From: Acidobacteriota bacterium
Lineage (GTDB): Bacteria > Acidobacteriota > Blastocatellia > Pyrinomonadales > Pyrinomonadaceae
Assembly: GCA_016700075.1 (NCBI GenBank)
Contig: CP065000.1
Span: 992,001 to 1,056,000, forward strand
Length of the DNA stretch: 64,000 nucleotides
Direction of reading: 5' to 3'
Under the pieces are notes generated by a model. The model saw nothing but the letters and a program-made list of their open reading frames with translations. It was not told where the DNA came from and ran no database searches. The translations under genes were made by a program, and so were the position numbers. Numbering within the stretch: the first letter of the stretch is position 1; each line of letters starts with the position of its first letter. Positions 50,990 to 60,915 of the stretch are shown here, one piece after another.

Positions 50990-53773
50990 CTACTTATTGA
51001 CCGGATTCCCTTCAACGTCAAGGATCACGATCTCGCCGAGGTTTAGTTCTCGAATTCCTGCTTCGATCACCGAAAGGTCTCCGACCAGCAAAAGGGCCGT
51101 TCCTGCGGGAGCGGCATACTTTGCAGCTATTGCATTCACATTAGCAATTTGCAGACGCGAAAGCTGATCGGGCTCTGCCTGCAGCGTCGTCATCGGAAGG
51201 CCCGCGATCCACAGATCTGAAATTTGCTGCCCGATTCGCTGATAGCCTTCGAACTGCTGTGCATAGCCTCTGATACGCGAAAGCTTGGCCTTCTTGAACT
51301 CTTCTTCAGTGATGGGCTTTTCCCCTGCGATTCCGCGAAGCTCTTTCATGAACTCAACAACGGATTCCTTGGTCTTGTCGGTCTGAACACCGCCGTTGGC
51401 GATCCAAGTGCCCGCGGTCGAAAGGTGCTGCGGGAATGCGAAAACTCCGTAAGAGTAGCCTTTTTCCTCACGCAGATTTAGATTCAGGCGAGTGCCGAAG
51501 CCGCCCCCGTAAACCGCGTTGGCCAACGATAAAGCGTAGTAATCGGCTGACTTTCGTTCGGGCGCATTCAGGACGTGCGAAACGACGGTCTGTGCGGCAC
51601 CGGGTTTATCGACAAGGTAAACTTTTCCGGGTGCCATCGGGCGTTTGGCAGGTATATTGACTGCTGCCGCGGCCCCGCCTGACCAAGAACCGAAGTGTTT
51701 ACGTGCCGCCGCAACTGCATCTGTCAGCGTAATGTCCCCGACAAATATCAACGACGAGCTGCCCGGACGCCAGCGGTCAGCGTGAAACTTCACAAGGTCA
51801 TCGCGCGTGATAGCCGATACCGTTCCCGGCAGTCCGCCCGCCGGACGTCCATACGGATGATCGCGTCCAAAAGCCACCATAGCGGATACGCGGTTCGCAA
51901 TAGAGTTCGGATTGTTTGCGGCCTGCTTCAGCCCGTCAAGTGTTACCTGTTTTTCCTTCTCAAATTCATCGGCCGGAAATGACGGATTCATGACAACATC
52001 CGCCACGATCTCCAGTGCGGCGTCAATATCCCTGGACAATACTTCTGTTCCCATCGACGCCGCCTCACGCGAAGCAAAGCCGCCGAGGTTGCTGCCTAAT
52101 CCGCCCAAGAATTCATCGATCTCGATCGCAGAACGGTTTTTCGTTCCGCGACGCATCATTCTGGTCGTCATTGCAGCAACGCCCTCTTTTCCGGCGGGAT
52201 CATCAACCGTGCCCGCACGGGTGCCGATGCCGAAAGAGACTTTGGGCAATTCCGGTTTCTCGACGACAAATATCTCAAGGCCGTTGTCGAGTTTCGCCGT
52301 TTTTACTTCAGGAGCTTGGAAAGGCCTATCCTCGCCGAGCGGCGGAACCTGCGATCGGTCGACCGCCATGTCCATTGCTCTGCTCGATGGTTCGGGTCGA
52401 AATCGAACAAGAACGCGATTTGCAGTGTTGAGATAGCGGTCTACCGCAGCACGCAGACTTTCCCTTGTGACCGCACGATGGCGTGCAACATCGGCGTCAA
52501 ATTTTCCGGGGTCGCCTAAGAATGTGTTGTACTCATTGAGTCGATCAGATTTTCCGCCAAAGCCGCCGATACTCTCTAGGCCCGAAACGAACTGATATTC
52601 CCAGCGGTTCTTTGCACGGGTCAGTTCAGCTTCGGTCGGGCCGTCCTTTGCTAGACGAGCGATCTCGTCGGTCACGGCTTTTTCAACGTCCTCCAGCTTT
52701 ACGCCCGGACGAGCCGTGGCCCACATTGCGAACCAACCCGCAAGCGGCTGACCGCTCTGAAATGCGGCGACGTTGGACGCAAGCTGCTTCTCGTAAACAA
52801 GAGCCCTCTGCAGCCGCGACGAAAGTCCTGTTGTCAGGATAGATGCGGCAAGATTCATTTCTGCCTCGCCTGCGTCAAAGAACGCGGGTGAATGCCAGCC
52901 GAAATAGGTCCGTTCCTGGGGAACTCGGTCACGAACCTCAACGACCTTTTGCGAACCGATCGTCACCTTTCCTTTCGCGGGCCGCTCAAGTGCAGGGCCC
53001 GGCGGGATGGTGCCGAAATATTTCTCGACAAGACGCTTTGCTTCTGCGGGATCGAAATCACCGGAAATGACGAGCGAAAGATTATTAGGCGTGTAAAAGC
53101 GGCGGAAGAATTCCTTTACGTCGTCCAGCGTTGCCGCGGCGAGGTCTTCGTGAACACCTATGACATCAGACTGGTACGGATGCCCTGCCGGAAATAGAGC
53201 CTCACCCAACAGCTTGAAAGCTCGTCCGTATGGCTGATTTTCCAGTCCTTGCCGGCGTTCGTTTCGAACGACCATTATCTGATTGTTCAGGCTTTCCTGT
53301 GTCAGAGCCTCGGGAAGCGTCGCAAGGCGGTCGGCCTCGAGCCAAAGCAGATTCTCAAGATTTCCCGAAGGAACCGTGGCAAAATAGTTGGTGCGGTCCT
53401 GATTCGTCGTACCGTTGACGCCGCCCTCCATCAGGTTAGCGCCCGCAGCCTCGACATAGTCGAAATACTCCTTGTTCGCGTTCTTCGAACCCTGAAACAT
53501 CATATGTTCAAAAAGGTGGGCAAAACCGCTTCTGCCCACGCGTTCATTTGCCGAACCGACATAGAACCACTGATTTACATGAACAACGGGCAGCTTTCGG
53601 TCAACGTGAAGTATGACCTGAAGCCCGTTCGGCAATACAAATTTCTCAAACTCGACCTTAGGAACAGATGACTGAGCCGAAGTTTGTCCTGCGATCGAAA
53701 TATTCAAAATAGGTAAGAGAGCGAGCGACATAACGCCCGCGAAAGTCAGCATTCCGCGTAAAATGTTTTTCAT
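50990..53773 (-). CDS. Double-domain M16 zinc peptidase (PqqL/insulinase-like)
   Basis: 927 aa from ATG 53773. Signal peptide (hydrophobic 8-28). The first M16 unit has the inverted zinc motif GFAHLFEHMMF (His86, Glu89, His90). The second unit (from about 500) has the M16 fold but no HxxEH, so it is structural. It should act in the periplasm or at the outer membrane on short peptides. Its length is typical of fused bacterial M16 proteins. Confidence 0.9.
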   Translation of the reverse strand: MKNILRGMLTFAGVMSLALLPILNISIAGQTSAQSSVPKVEFEKFVLPNGLQVILHVDRKLPVVHVNQWFYVGSANERVGRSGFAHLFEHMMFQGSKNANKEYFDYVEAAGANLMEGGVNGTTNQDRTNYFATVPSGNLENLLWLEADRLATLPEALTQESLNNQIMVVRNERRQGLENQPYGRAFKLLGEALFPAGHPYQSDVIGVHEDLAAATLDDVKEFFRRFYTPNNLSLVISGDFDPAEAKRLVEKYFGTIPPGPALERPAKGKVTIGSQKVVEVRDRVPQERTYFGWHSPAFFDAGEAEMNLAASILTTGLSSRLQRALVYEKQLASNVAAFQSGQPLAGWFAMWATARPGVKLEDVEKAVTDEIARLAKDGPTEAELTRAKNRWEYQFVSGLESIGGFGGKSDRLNEYNTFLGDPGKFDADVARHRAVTRESLRAAVDRYLNTANRVLVRFRPEPSSRAMDMAVDRSQVPPLGEDRPFQAPEVKTAKLDNGLEIFVVEKPELPKVSFGIGTRAGTVDDPAGKEGVAAMTTRMMRRGTKNRSAIEIDEFLGGLGSNLGGFASREAASMGTEVLSRDIDAALEIVADVVMNPSFPADEFEKEKQVTLDGLKQAANNPNSIANRVSAMVAFGRDHPYGRPAGGLPGTVSAITRDDLVKFHADRWRPGSSSLIFVGDITLTDAVAAARKHFGSWSGGAAAAVNIPAKRPMAPGKVYLVDKPGAAQTVVSHVLNAPERKSADYYALSLANAVYGGGFGTRLNLNLREEKGYSYGVFAFPQHLSTAGTWIANGGVQTDKTKESVVEFMKELRGIAGEKPITEEEFKKAKLSRIRGYAQQFEGYQRIGQQISDLWIAGLPMTTLQAEPDQLSRLQIANVNAIAAKYAAPAGTALLLVGDLSVIEAGIRELNLGEIVILDVEGNPVNK

Positions 53774-53917
53774 ATGTTCATCACCAAATCTTCGTAATCG
53801 TGTTTTTTTACTTTTTGTTTCTACGCCGAAGGGGAGCATTTTGTTTCGAGTTTCGGCCGCATCAAAGTTCCGCGTGTTGTCAGCAGCCGCCGTTGGAAAC
53901 TAGTATGTTCTCTGGGC

Positions 53918-54472
53918 ATGACAAAGATAACTCCTCAGTCTCTTATTCGAAAGGCATCAGATAAAGACGCCGCAATAGTTGCCGTGCTCGGCACGGTCAC
54001 ATTCTTTGAAGCCTATTTCGAACAGGACGACACCCACGATCTCGCAAATCATTTCGCCGAGACATTTCAAATCGCCGCCGTCCGCCAAGAGATCGCCGAT
54101 CCGAATGCGTCCTTCTACTTGGCGTTTCAAGATCACCATGCGGTCGGATACGCGAAACTTCTGCGTGGAACGCCGGGCCCGGGAGTAGCGGGAAAAAGCC
54201 CTATCGAACTAAAGCGTATCTACCTCGTTGAACGAGTGTGGAGAACGGGCGTGGGCGAACAACTTCTGCGACATTGTGAATACGAAGCTGCCTCGGCCGG
54301 CCATGATGCCATTTGGCTGGGTGTATGGCAAGAAAACACTCGCGGGCTCCGTTTCTATGCGAAACACGGTTACAGAAAGGTTGGCACGATCCAATTCCCA
54401 TACGGTGCCTCCATCGGAACCAATGACGTAATGTACAAGAAGATCGCCGCACCGGAAACATCAGCGCCTTAG
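53918..54472 (+). CDS. GNAT family N-acetyltransferase
   Basis: 184 aa. The acetyl-CoA binding motif (LKRIYLVERVWRTGVGEQLL) and ENTRGLRFYAKHGYRKVG fit the GNAT fold, close to RimI/phosphinothricin-type enzymes. The substrate is unknown. Its TAG overlaps the convergent DUF4395 stop. Confidence 0.8.
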   Translation: MTKITPQSLIRKASDKDAAIVAVLGTVTFFEAYFEQDDTHDLANHFAETFQIAAVRQEIADPNASFYLAFQDHHAVGYAKLLRGTPGPGVAGKSPIELKRIYLVERVWRTGVGEQLLRHCEYEAASAGHDAIWLGVWQENTRGLRFYAKHGYRKVGTIQFPYGASIGTNDVMYKKIAAPETSAP

Positions 54473-54978
54473 TCATTCTGAACCGATAACTCTTCCGGCC
54501 GCGAGCCGCTTCGTTTCCCGAACAGGACCCCATAACAGAACGACGGAACACAAAAACCGGTCGTTACCTGAACTGCGGCCATGATAATCATCACAATACC
54601 GATCGCAACACCGATGGCGATCATTTGAAAGTAAAGGGCTGTCGCCGAAAGGATGATCATCACGGAAGCCATCATGCAGGCAAAACGCCTTGGCTTGCCG
54701 TAAGGCGGCAACGGTATAGTGCCCGTTACGCAGCGGATGCCGTGGTTATAGATCACATCAAACGGATGCCCCCGAAATACTGCCCCGGCCAACGCAAACG
54801 GTAATAGCGCCAGCAATATCGTCGGCGACATCGAGGCCACGCCTGCGGCGACCCATGCTAAACATAGTGCCGGCGATGATCGCAGCCAGTACTTTATCTC
54901 GTTGATCTCGCCATCGCTGAGGCCCAAGAATCCTTGGGCCTCTATGCGGCGGCGTTCGGTCGTCATCGTTACCGACAT
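54469..54978 (-). CDS. DUF4395 membrane protein
   Basis: 169 aa with four hydrophobic segments and motifs HPFDVIYNHGIRCVTG and GFCVPSFCYGVLFG, which mark DUF4395. ATG 54978 is used because GAGGTG lies 6 nt upstream; a GTG at 54987 is inside that site. It ends at the GNAT gene. It is downstream of the di-iron gene with a 26-nt gap, so one operon. Confidence 0.78.
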   Translation of the reverse strand: MSVTMTTERRRIEAQGFLGLSDGEINEIKYWLRSSPALCLAWVAAGVASMSPTILLALLPFALAGAVFRGHPFDVIYNHGIRCVTGTIPLPPYGKPRRFACMMASVMIILSATALYFQMIAIGVAIGIVMIIMAAVQVTTGFCVPSFCYGVLFGKRSGSRPEELSVQND

Positions 54979-55004
54979 GTTGTTCACCTCGCGTATAGAT
55001 GCGG

Positions 55005-55958
55005 TCAGCAGAAATTCGGCGCGACGGCCTCGATGCGTTCACGGTACTCGGGTTTGATCTTCTCGAGCGTTTCGAGGAACCGCGGATGCGTCATACCTGT
55101 TCCGAGATATGTCCAACGGTTCGCCTGATGCTGCTGTTCGAGAAACTCCGCACGTTCATCGGCCGTCAGCTTTCGTCCCGTCGCCACTTCAAAGGCTTCC
55201 AGATCGAGCTCCGTCTGCTGCTTCACTCCGCCGTCAAGAATTCCGCCGATACTCAGATAATCCTCGATCCCCTGCTCCAAAGCCTCGGGGGCCGATGTTC
55301 TGACGAGTTCCTCGACCATGATGGTGTCGAGTTTTGCGTGCTGAGCTTCTTCAAGCCAGTGATGTTTCAGCAGGCTCTTGAACTGCGGATCGAGATTCTC
55401 GTCGCCGCGAATGCTGTCGATATAGTGCCGCTGCGTCATCCATTCGATATGCAGAATAACGAGCGCAACTCCCAGCGGACTGTGTGCGAGAACGGCTCTC
55501 GCGATGTCGGCGGGAGGTCCAATGACCTTGCATTCACTGCGAAAGTTCTCCTGAAATTCTTTGCTGAATTCCTTGAAAAGCTGGATGTGCTTCGCTTCTT
55601 CGCCGGCAAACTGGAGGAACGCGCGGACACGATAGTCATCCTCGTCGAGCGAAGGCCGTACGTGGTCAAGCACGAACGGCAGTATGAATTCCTCCGCAAG
55701 GCCGAATATGGAAAGATAAGCGTGCCCTCGGATCTGATTCAGGATCCGTTTTTCATCGTCATTAAGAAATTCGAGATCGTTCACTCTTGCGAGAGATTCG
55801 GGCATGAACCTCTTTGTGAAGTCCAGCTTTTTCTCGCCGCCAATGATGTCCTCGATACGCCAGTTGACCTTGCTCGACGCGACGATGGTCTCCTGAAAGC
55901 TGTATTGCGAGGCCGCCGTCGGCCTGCGTGTTTCGTTCAATGTAATTGCTCCTAACAT
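55005..55958 (-). CDS. Ferritin-like di-iron oxidase-type protein
   Basis: 317 aa, all helical. Iron ligands are likely Glu89/90 (GLAEEF), Glu121-x-x-His124 (GEEAKH), Glu172 (HIEW) and Glu204-x-x-His207 (EEAQH), as in ribonucleotide-reductase R2-like and other di-iron carboxylate proteins. It is not a typical R2, lacking the radical Tyr context I would recognise. AAAGGAG lies 6 nt before ATG 55958. An oxygen-using or electron role is inferred. Confidence 0.72.
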   Translation of the reverse strand: MLGAITLNETRRPTAASQYSFQETIVASSKVNWRIEDIIGGEKKLDFTKRFMPESLARVNDLEFLNDDEKRILNQIRGHAYLSIFGLAEEFILPFVLDHVRPSLDEDDYRVRAFLQFAGEEAKHIQLFKEFSKEFQENFRSECKVIGPPADIARAVLAHSPLGVALVILHIEWMTQRHYIDSIRGDENLDPQFKSLLKHHWLEEAQHAKLDTIMVEELVRTSAPEALEQGIEDYLSIGGILDGGVKQQTELDLEAFEVATGRKLTADERAEFLEQQHQANRWTYLGTGMTHPRFLETLEKIKPEYRERIEAVAPNFC

Positions 55959-56120
55959 TTTATTGCTCCTTTCGTTTATAAATTAGGTGGACTGTTGCCC
56001 TACCAAACCAATAGACGTGATCGGGCGCAAAAATAGGACATTTCGCGGGAGAATTAACGAAGATCGGGCATTGTGCTAAGATTCAGCCATTCGGAAATAC
56101 AGTAAACGGGGAAACTGTCT

Positions 56121-56693
56121 ATGCCGGAAAACCATCAACAAGTTGAGATAACGCGGCTTTTACTGAAATGGCGCGGCGGTGATCACGAGGCATTGAGCGA
56201 TCTGATGCCCGCAGTGTATCGCGAACTCAGACGCATCGCCCATAATTACATGCGGCGCCAAAATGTTGGCCACTCATTACAGACCACAGCCCTGATAAAC
56301 GAGGCATATTTGCGGTTAATTGACTCCGACAAGGTCAATTGGCAGGATCGCGATCATTTTTTTGCGATCTGCTCTCAGTTGATGCGGCGTATTTTGGTGG
56401 ACTCGGCCCGACGGCGTGCCAGCAGTAAACGGGGCGGCAATAGGATGCAGGTAACGCTCAGTGATGCCGTTGCGGCCGATGAGCGGCAAGGGACAGATAT
56501 CGTGGCTCTCGATGAAGCATTAAGGCGTCTTGCGGCGCTCAGCCCCCGCCAGAGCCAGATAGTTGAAATGAAATATTTTGGCGGGCTGACAGAGGAACAG
56601 ATCGCTGAGACGCTCGATATATCAAGCAGAACGGTGCGGCGAGACTGGAATATCGCGCGTGCGTGGCTTTACAGAGAACTCTCGAGCCTTTGA
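56121..56693 (+). CDS. ECF sigma factor (Sig-70_X6/TIGR02999 type)
   Basis: 190 aa. Region 2 has AVYRELRRIAHNYMRR, LINEAYLRLID, DHFFAICSQLMRRILVDSARR; region 4 has LSPRQSQIVEMKYFGGLTEEQIAETLDISSRTVRRDW. This is the large acidobacterial/planctomycete ECF group with a linked kinase instead of an anti-sigma factor. GGGGA lies before ATG 56121. The kinase follows after 5 nt. Confidence 0.9.
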   Translation: MPENHQQVEITRLLLKWRGGDHEALSDLMPAVYRELRRIAHNYMRRQNVGHSLQTTALINEAYLRLIDSDKVNWQDRDHFFAICSQLMRRILVDSARRRASSKRGGNRMQVTLSDAVAADERQGTDIVALDEALRRLAALSPRQSQIVEMKYFGGLTEEQIAETLDISSRTVRRDWNIARAWLYRELSSL

Positions 56694-56698
56694 ACACG

Positions 56699-59545
56699 AT
56701 GACCCCGGAACGTTGGGAAAAGATTACTGAGATCTATCAGGAGGCGTTGGATATCTCTGAAACGGATCGCCGCGCTTTTCTCAGCGAGAAATGCCGCGGC
56801 GATGCCGATGTGCTCCGAGAGGTTGAGTCGCTTTTAGCAGCAGATGCGGAGGCAGGAGATTTTATTGAAGAGCCCGTTGTCGGAAATATCGCTATCGACG
56901 AGACCGATGCTCTGCTTTTCCCCTCAGGCCACATGCTGGGCCGCTATCGAATAGAAAAACTGATCGGCACGGGTGGAATGGGTGAAGTATATTTGGCACT
57001 GGACACCACGCTGAATCGGCAGGTCGCTCTGAAGATCCTCCCCGAACGCTGGGCTTCTGATCAAGGTTTTGTTCAAAGGTTTCGTAACGAAGCACTCGCA
57101 GCTGCCACGTTGAATCATCCAAACGTCGCTACGATCTACACGGTCGAGGATCATCGACAACGTCCTTTTATTACCATGGAGTTCATAGAGGGGACGACAC
57201 TTCGTGAAGCCGTGCCGCCGCACGGGATCTCGCTTGTTGATTTTACAAACTGGTTTGACAGCATCTCGGACGCCCTCGCGCACGCTCATGACAAGGGAAT
57301 AATTCACCGCGACATCAAACCCGGCAACATAATGATCGCTGAACGCGGGCATCCAAAGGTGCTGGATTTCGGGCTCGCACGAATCGGACGGGATGCGTCA
57401 ATTGAAGCATCGACCATTCAGGAAATAACGGCGCCGGGGCAGGTTCTGGGAACGCCGTCCTACATGTCTCCGGAACAGGCCGAAGGCCGCACGCAAGACA
57501 GACGGAGCGATATCTTCAGCCTGGGTATTGTCATGTACGAGGCACTTACCGGCGTTCGGCCTTTTGTTGGTGAAAATTATGGCGAGGTCATTCACGGTAT
57601 CGTTTCAAAGAATGCTCGCCCGGTCAATGAACTAAGGCCGTACGCTCCAAGAGAGATAGTCCGGATGATCTCAAAATGTCTTGAGAAAGAACCGTCAAAC
57701 AGATTCAGCTCGATGCACGAGATACGTGCGGTCCTTAAACGGAACCGTCTCGAAAGCCGAGAGCCAAGTACATTGGACAGCTTTGTTCGGCGGTTTTATC
57801 GTGAATCGGCTTCGGGTCAGCGCGGCTGGCTGTTGCTGGCTGCGGCTTTGGTAGCAATTGTTTCCGTCGCCGCGTGGTATTACTTTTCCGGAAGAGAGTC
57901 GACGCTCGATGCCTCGAATATTACATTCAGCAAGCTGTCCCAATCCAATAATGTCGTTTATGCACACGTCACGCCCGACGCCCGTTCCATCGTTTACAAC
58001 ACCATCGAAGAGAACGAAGAACGTGCAATGTGGATCAGACGGATGGACGACCGAACGGCTCTGCAGCTATTGCCGTCCGCGAAAGTCTGGTTTTGGGGCG
58101 GATTGGCGATATCGCATGACAACTCGCAGGTGTATTACATTACCGCGGATCGTTCGGCGAGATACGGGACCTTGTATCGCATCTCGACACTTGGCGGCCA
58201 GCCGCGAAAGCTCGTTGATACAGTGAATGATCTCGGCTCATTGTCACCCGACGGTACGCGTATATTGGCCGTCAGATACGGTGATAATGCTCAAATATTT
58301 TCTGTCAATGCTCAGGATGGCGGTGACGAACAGGTTATAGCGACGGCTCCGGCCGGCACCATCTATCGAGACCCGCAGTTCTCGACTGACGGGAAAACGA
58401 TCTTCGCGAGCAAGGTCGAGAACGTAGGAAGTTTAGAAACCTGGACATTGGTCGAGATCGCCGCAGATGGTTCGGGTGAAAAGATCATCTTGCCTGCACG
58501 CAGGCAGAAGATCAATGAGATAGCAATAATTCCCGGCGACGGCTCGCTGCTGGTGAATCAGGTCGATGCCGCTTCATACCTGAACCAGTTATTTAGGGTT
58601 CGCATTAGCGATGGGTCTGAAACAAAGATAACGAATGACCTGAACTCTTACTTTGGCGTGAGCGTCAGCGCGGACGGAAGGTCAATTGTGACCGCACAGC
58701 GAATGGAGGCCAACGACATTTACTGGGGATTTACCGGCGAACCGTCGCAAACGACAAAAGCGACAAAAGAATCTTCTGCACACATACGAACCTCGTGGGT
58801 CCCGGACGGAAGGTTGGTATTCGGCGCGCTTGAGAACAATCTTCCGCAGATCTGGATCACGGCATTCGACGGCCGCCAGCCTATAAGGCTCTCAGGCGGC
58901 AAACACGCGGATCTTGAACCGGTCGTCTCTTTTGACGGCAAGTTCGTTTTCTTTACCTCCGACCGGACGGGCGAGCGGAAAATATGGCGAATGAACATTG
59001 ACGGCAGTTCGCCTATCCTTATCGGCCCGGACGAAGGGACTGGAATAAATCCTAAGGTTTCCCCTGACGGCCGCGAGTTATATTTCGCGGTCAACAAGAT
59101 CGATGGACGATTTCTAGGCCGAGTACCAATCGATGGCGGCACGATCGAGCTTGAGGCTCCCTTTTCGCGATCGTATTGGGATATATCGCCGGATCTGCAG
59201 CGAATAGCCTTCGTTGAATACGGAGACGATAATGAGATCAAGGGCGTTGTCGTTAGACCAGTAAACGGTGACGCAGCGGACGTCGTGCGTTTAGATATAA
59301 CACCTCAGCTTATCTTTCTCTGGTCCGCCGACGGACGCGAAATATACTATCGGGATCGGGCGGGCGAACATCTTTCGACCATCTACGCAATAAACGTCAG
59401 AACCGGAGCGAAACGAGTCTTTCTCTCCGCAAACCCTGACACAATACATCATTTATCTTTTTCGCCCGATGGTCGGAAATTTGCTGTTATCCGCGGAAAA
59501 CTGCTTACGGACGCAATTTTGCTTGAAGTGAACAAGGGAAGATAG
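56699..59545 (+). CDS. Membrane Ser/Thr protein kinase with TolB/WD40-like sensor
   Basis: 948 aa. A short N-terminal helical region is followed by a Hanks kinase (about 84-350): GTGGMGEVYLA (90-100), Lys112, HRDIKPGN with catalytic Asp205, DFG 223-225. A membrane helix lies near 376-396 and the rest is a TolB/WD40-like propeller outside the membrane with LSPDGTRILAV-, FSTDGKTIFAS- and FSPDGRKFAVI-type blades. The extracellular propeller probably senses and the kinase signals to the sigma factor 5 nt upstream. Confidence 0.9.
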   Translation: MTPERWEKITEIYQEALDISETDRRAFLSEKCRGDADVLREVESLLAADAEAGDFIEEPVVGNIAIDETDALLFPSGHMLGRYRIEKLIGTGGMGEVYLALDTTLNRQVALKILPERWASDQGFVQRFRNEALAAATLNHPNVATIYTVEDHRQRPFITMEFIEGTTLREAVPPHGISLVDFTNWFDSISDALAHAHDKGIIHRDIKPGNIMIAERGHPKVLDFGLARIGRDASIEASTIQEITAPGQVLGTPSYMSPEQAEGRTQDRRSDIFSLGIVMYEALTGVRPFVGENYGEVIHGIVSKNARPVNELRPYAPREIVRMISKCLEKEPSNRFSSMHEIRAVLKRNRLESREPSTLDSFVRRFYRESASGQRGWLLLAAALVAIVSVAAWYYFSGRESTLDASNITFSKLSQSNNVVYAHVTPDARSIVYNTIEENEERAMWIRRMDDRTALQLLPSAKVWFWGGLAISHDNSQVYYITADRSARYGTLYRISTLGGQPRKLVDTVNDLGSLSPDGTRILAVRYGDNAQIFSVNAQDGGDEQVIATAPAGTIYRDPQFSTDGKTIFASKVENVGSLETWTLVEIAADGSGEKIILPARRQKINEIAIIPGDGSLLVNQVDAASYLNQLFRVRISDGSETKITNDLNSYFGVSVSADGRSIVTAQRMEANDIYWGFTGEPSQTTKATKESSAHIRTSWVPDGRLVFGALENNLPQIWITAFDGRQPIRLSGGKHADLEPVVSFDGKFVFFTSDRTGERKIWRMNIDGSSPILIGPDEGTGINPKVSPDGRELYFAVNKIDGRFLGRVPIDGGTIELEAPFSRSYWDISPDLQRIAFVEYGDDNEIKGVVVRPVNGDAADVVRLDITPQLIFLWSADGREIYYRDRAGEHLSTIYAINVRTGAKRVFLSANPDTIHHLSFSPDGRKFAVIRGKLLTDAILLEVNKGR

Positions 59546-59547
59546 AA

Positions 59548-59574
59548 AGGCCCGGCTCCTTAGGAACCGGACCT
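59548..59574 (+). terminator. Possible terminator after the kinase gene
   Basis: 27-nt imperfect hairpin with 10 of 12 pairs (AGGcCCGGcTCC, loop TTA) just after the stop. The T tract is poor. Confidence 0.4.
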
Positions 59575-59585
59575 CTTCGATCAAA

Positions 59586-59662
59586 TGGCGGGGCCGACGG
59601 GGCTCGAACCCGCGACCTCCAACGTGACAGGCTGGCGTTCTAACCAACTGAACTACGACCCC
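59586..59662 (-). tRNA. tRNA-Asp (GTC)
   Basis: Cloverleaf on the minus strand: acceptor GGGGTCG/CGGCCCC, anticodon loop CTGTCAC (anticodon GTC), T-loop TTCGAGC, encoded CCA end. 77 nt. Confidence 0.93.
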
Positions 59663-59704
59663 GCGTTTTGAAATTTCCGATCTGCGATCTGAAATTTCCG
59701 AAAA

Positions 59705-59780
59705 TGGTGGGCACGAAGGGACTCGAACCCCTAACTTCCTCCTTGTAAGAGAGGCTGTCTACCAATTGACATACATGCCC
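59705..59780 (-). tRNA. tRNA-Val (TAC)
   Basis: Cloverleaf on the minus strand: acceptor GGGCATG/CGTGCCC, anticodon stem CCTCT/GGAGG with loop CTTACAA (anticodon TAC), T-loop TTCGAGT, encoded CCA end. 76 nt. It lies 42 nt from tRNA-Asp, so probably one transcript. Confidence 0.85.
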
Positions 59781-59899
59781 GAAGCATGTTGCGGCACTCA
59801 CAATGGGCCGCTGCGGATCTTGGTTTTCAAAATCGCCCATATCAACGAAAATCGGGCGAACCTAGATGTTACGAAACGAGCTATTGCATGTCAAGCAAC

Positions 59900-60910
59900 T
59901 TAGCCGCGGCGCATCAATATAGGCTTTGATCCCGTATCCTGAGGCGAACGGCCTTCCTCATACGTCAGGATGGTACCGCCAAACCCAACGGCCCATCCGC
60001 GGCCGCCGGCGAAGGTGATCTTTTCAAGTTTGTGTGTCACGAGCTGCTTTTCGTCGATCCAGGTCGAACCGCCGTCGCGGGTTCGGATGATGATCCCGTT
60101 ATCGCCCACCGCCCAGCCGTTGGACGCAGTTGTAAAGAAAACGTCATTCAGGTTCGCGGTCACGCCCGAATTCTGCTGCCGCCATAGCCTCGCACCGCCG
60201 TTCGAGCGAAAGACCCTTCCGCGGTTTCCGACCGCCCAGGCTCCGTCTCTGCCATAGAAAAAGACCGAGTTGAATTTAGAGTCCGATTCGCCCAGCAATG
60301 AGGCCCTTTCCCAAGTAAATCCGCCGTCCTCCGTGAACATGATCGTGCCGCCCGCACCGACGATCGCCCCCAACGCCGTATCGGTGAAGGCACCGTCGAT
60401 CAGGAGATATTTGATAGCGGTCCGGCTGCGTTTCCAGGTCTTACCGTCCTCCTGCAGATGATAGAACACGCCGCCTTCGCCAAATGCCCTTGCAGTACCA
60501 TCTTTGCCGAAAAGCAGCCGCGTCACGCGCTGATGATCTGCGTCCTCAAACTCGACCTTTACCCAAGTCAATCCGCCATCGTCGGTCTTGCGCAAATAGT
60601 TTGAGGGTTCCTTTCCGCGGAGAAAGAAGCTGCGTTCGCAAAGCATCCAGCCGTTGTTCTCATCGGTAAAGTGAACCTGTACGAACGTATCGTTGGTGAA
60701 CTTTCTGCTCTGTACCCATGACCTGCCGCCGTCATCGGTGATCAGGATCACGCCGTCCGCACCGACTATCCAACCCTTTCGGTCGTCAAGAAAGAAGATG
60801 TCACGATACCAGGCAAAACTGTTCGTATTTTGCTTGACCCAATTCGCATTCACGGCCTGAAAACAGGCCGTGAGCAGAAGAAGTGCGATCAATGTTTTTC
60901 GCTTAAACAT
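59900..60910 (-). CDS. YCF48-like secreted propeller protein in the EPS operon
   Basis: 336 aa. Signal peptide (cleavage near VNAN), then about six blades with the YCF48 pattern: GWIVGADGVILITDDGGRSW, GAIVGAGGTIMFTEDGGFTW, GWAVGDNGIIIRTRDGGSTW. It lies 5 nt after the Wza-like gene, so it is translated from the same message. A role at the cell surface with the polysaccharide exporter is suggested by context only. Confidence 0.8.
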   Translation of the reverse strand: MFKRKTLIALLLLTACFQAVNANWVKQNTNSFAWYRDIFFLDDRKGWIVGADGVILITDDGGRSWVQSRKFTNDTFVQVHFTDENNGWMLCERSFFLRGKEPSNYLRKTDDGGLTWVKVEFEDADHQRVTRLLFGKDGTARAFGEGGVFYHLQEDGKTWKRSRTAIKYLLIDGAFTDTALGAIVGAGGTIMFTEDGGFTWERASLLGESDSKFNSVFFYGRDGAWAVGNRGRVFRSNGGARLWRQQNSGVTANLNDVFFTTASNGWAVGDNGIIIRTRDGGSTWIDEKQLVTHKLEKITFAGGRGWAVGFGGTILTYEEGRSPQDTGSKPILMRRG

Positions 60911-60915
60911 TATTT

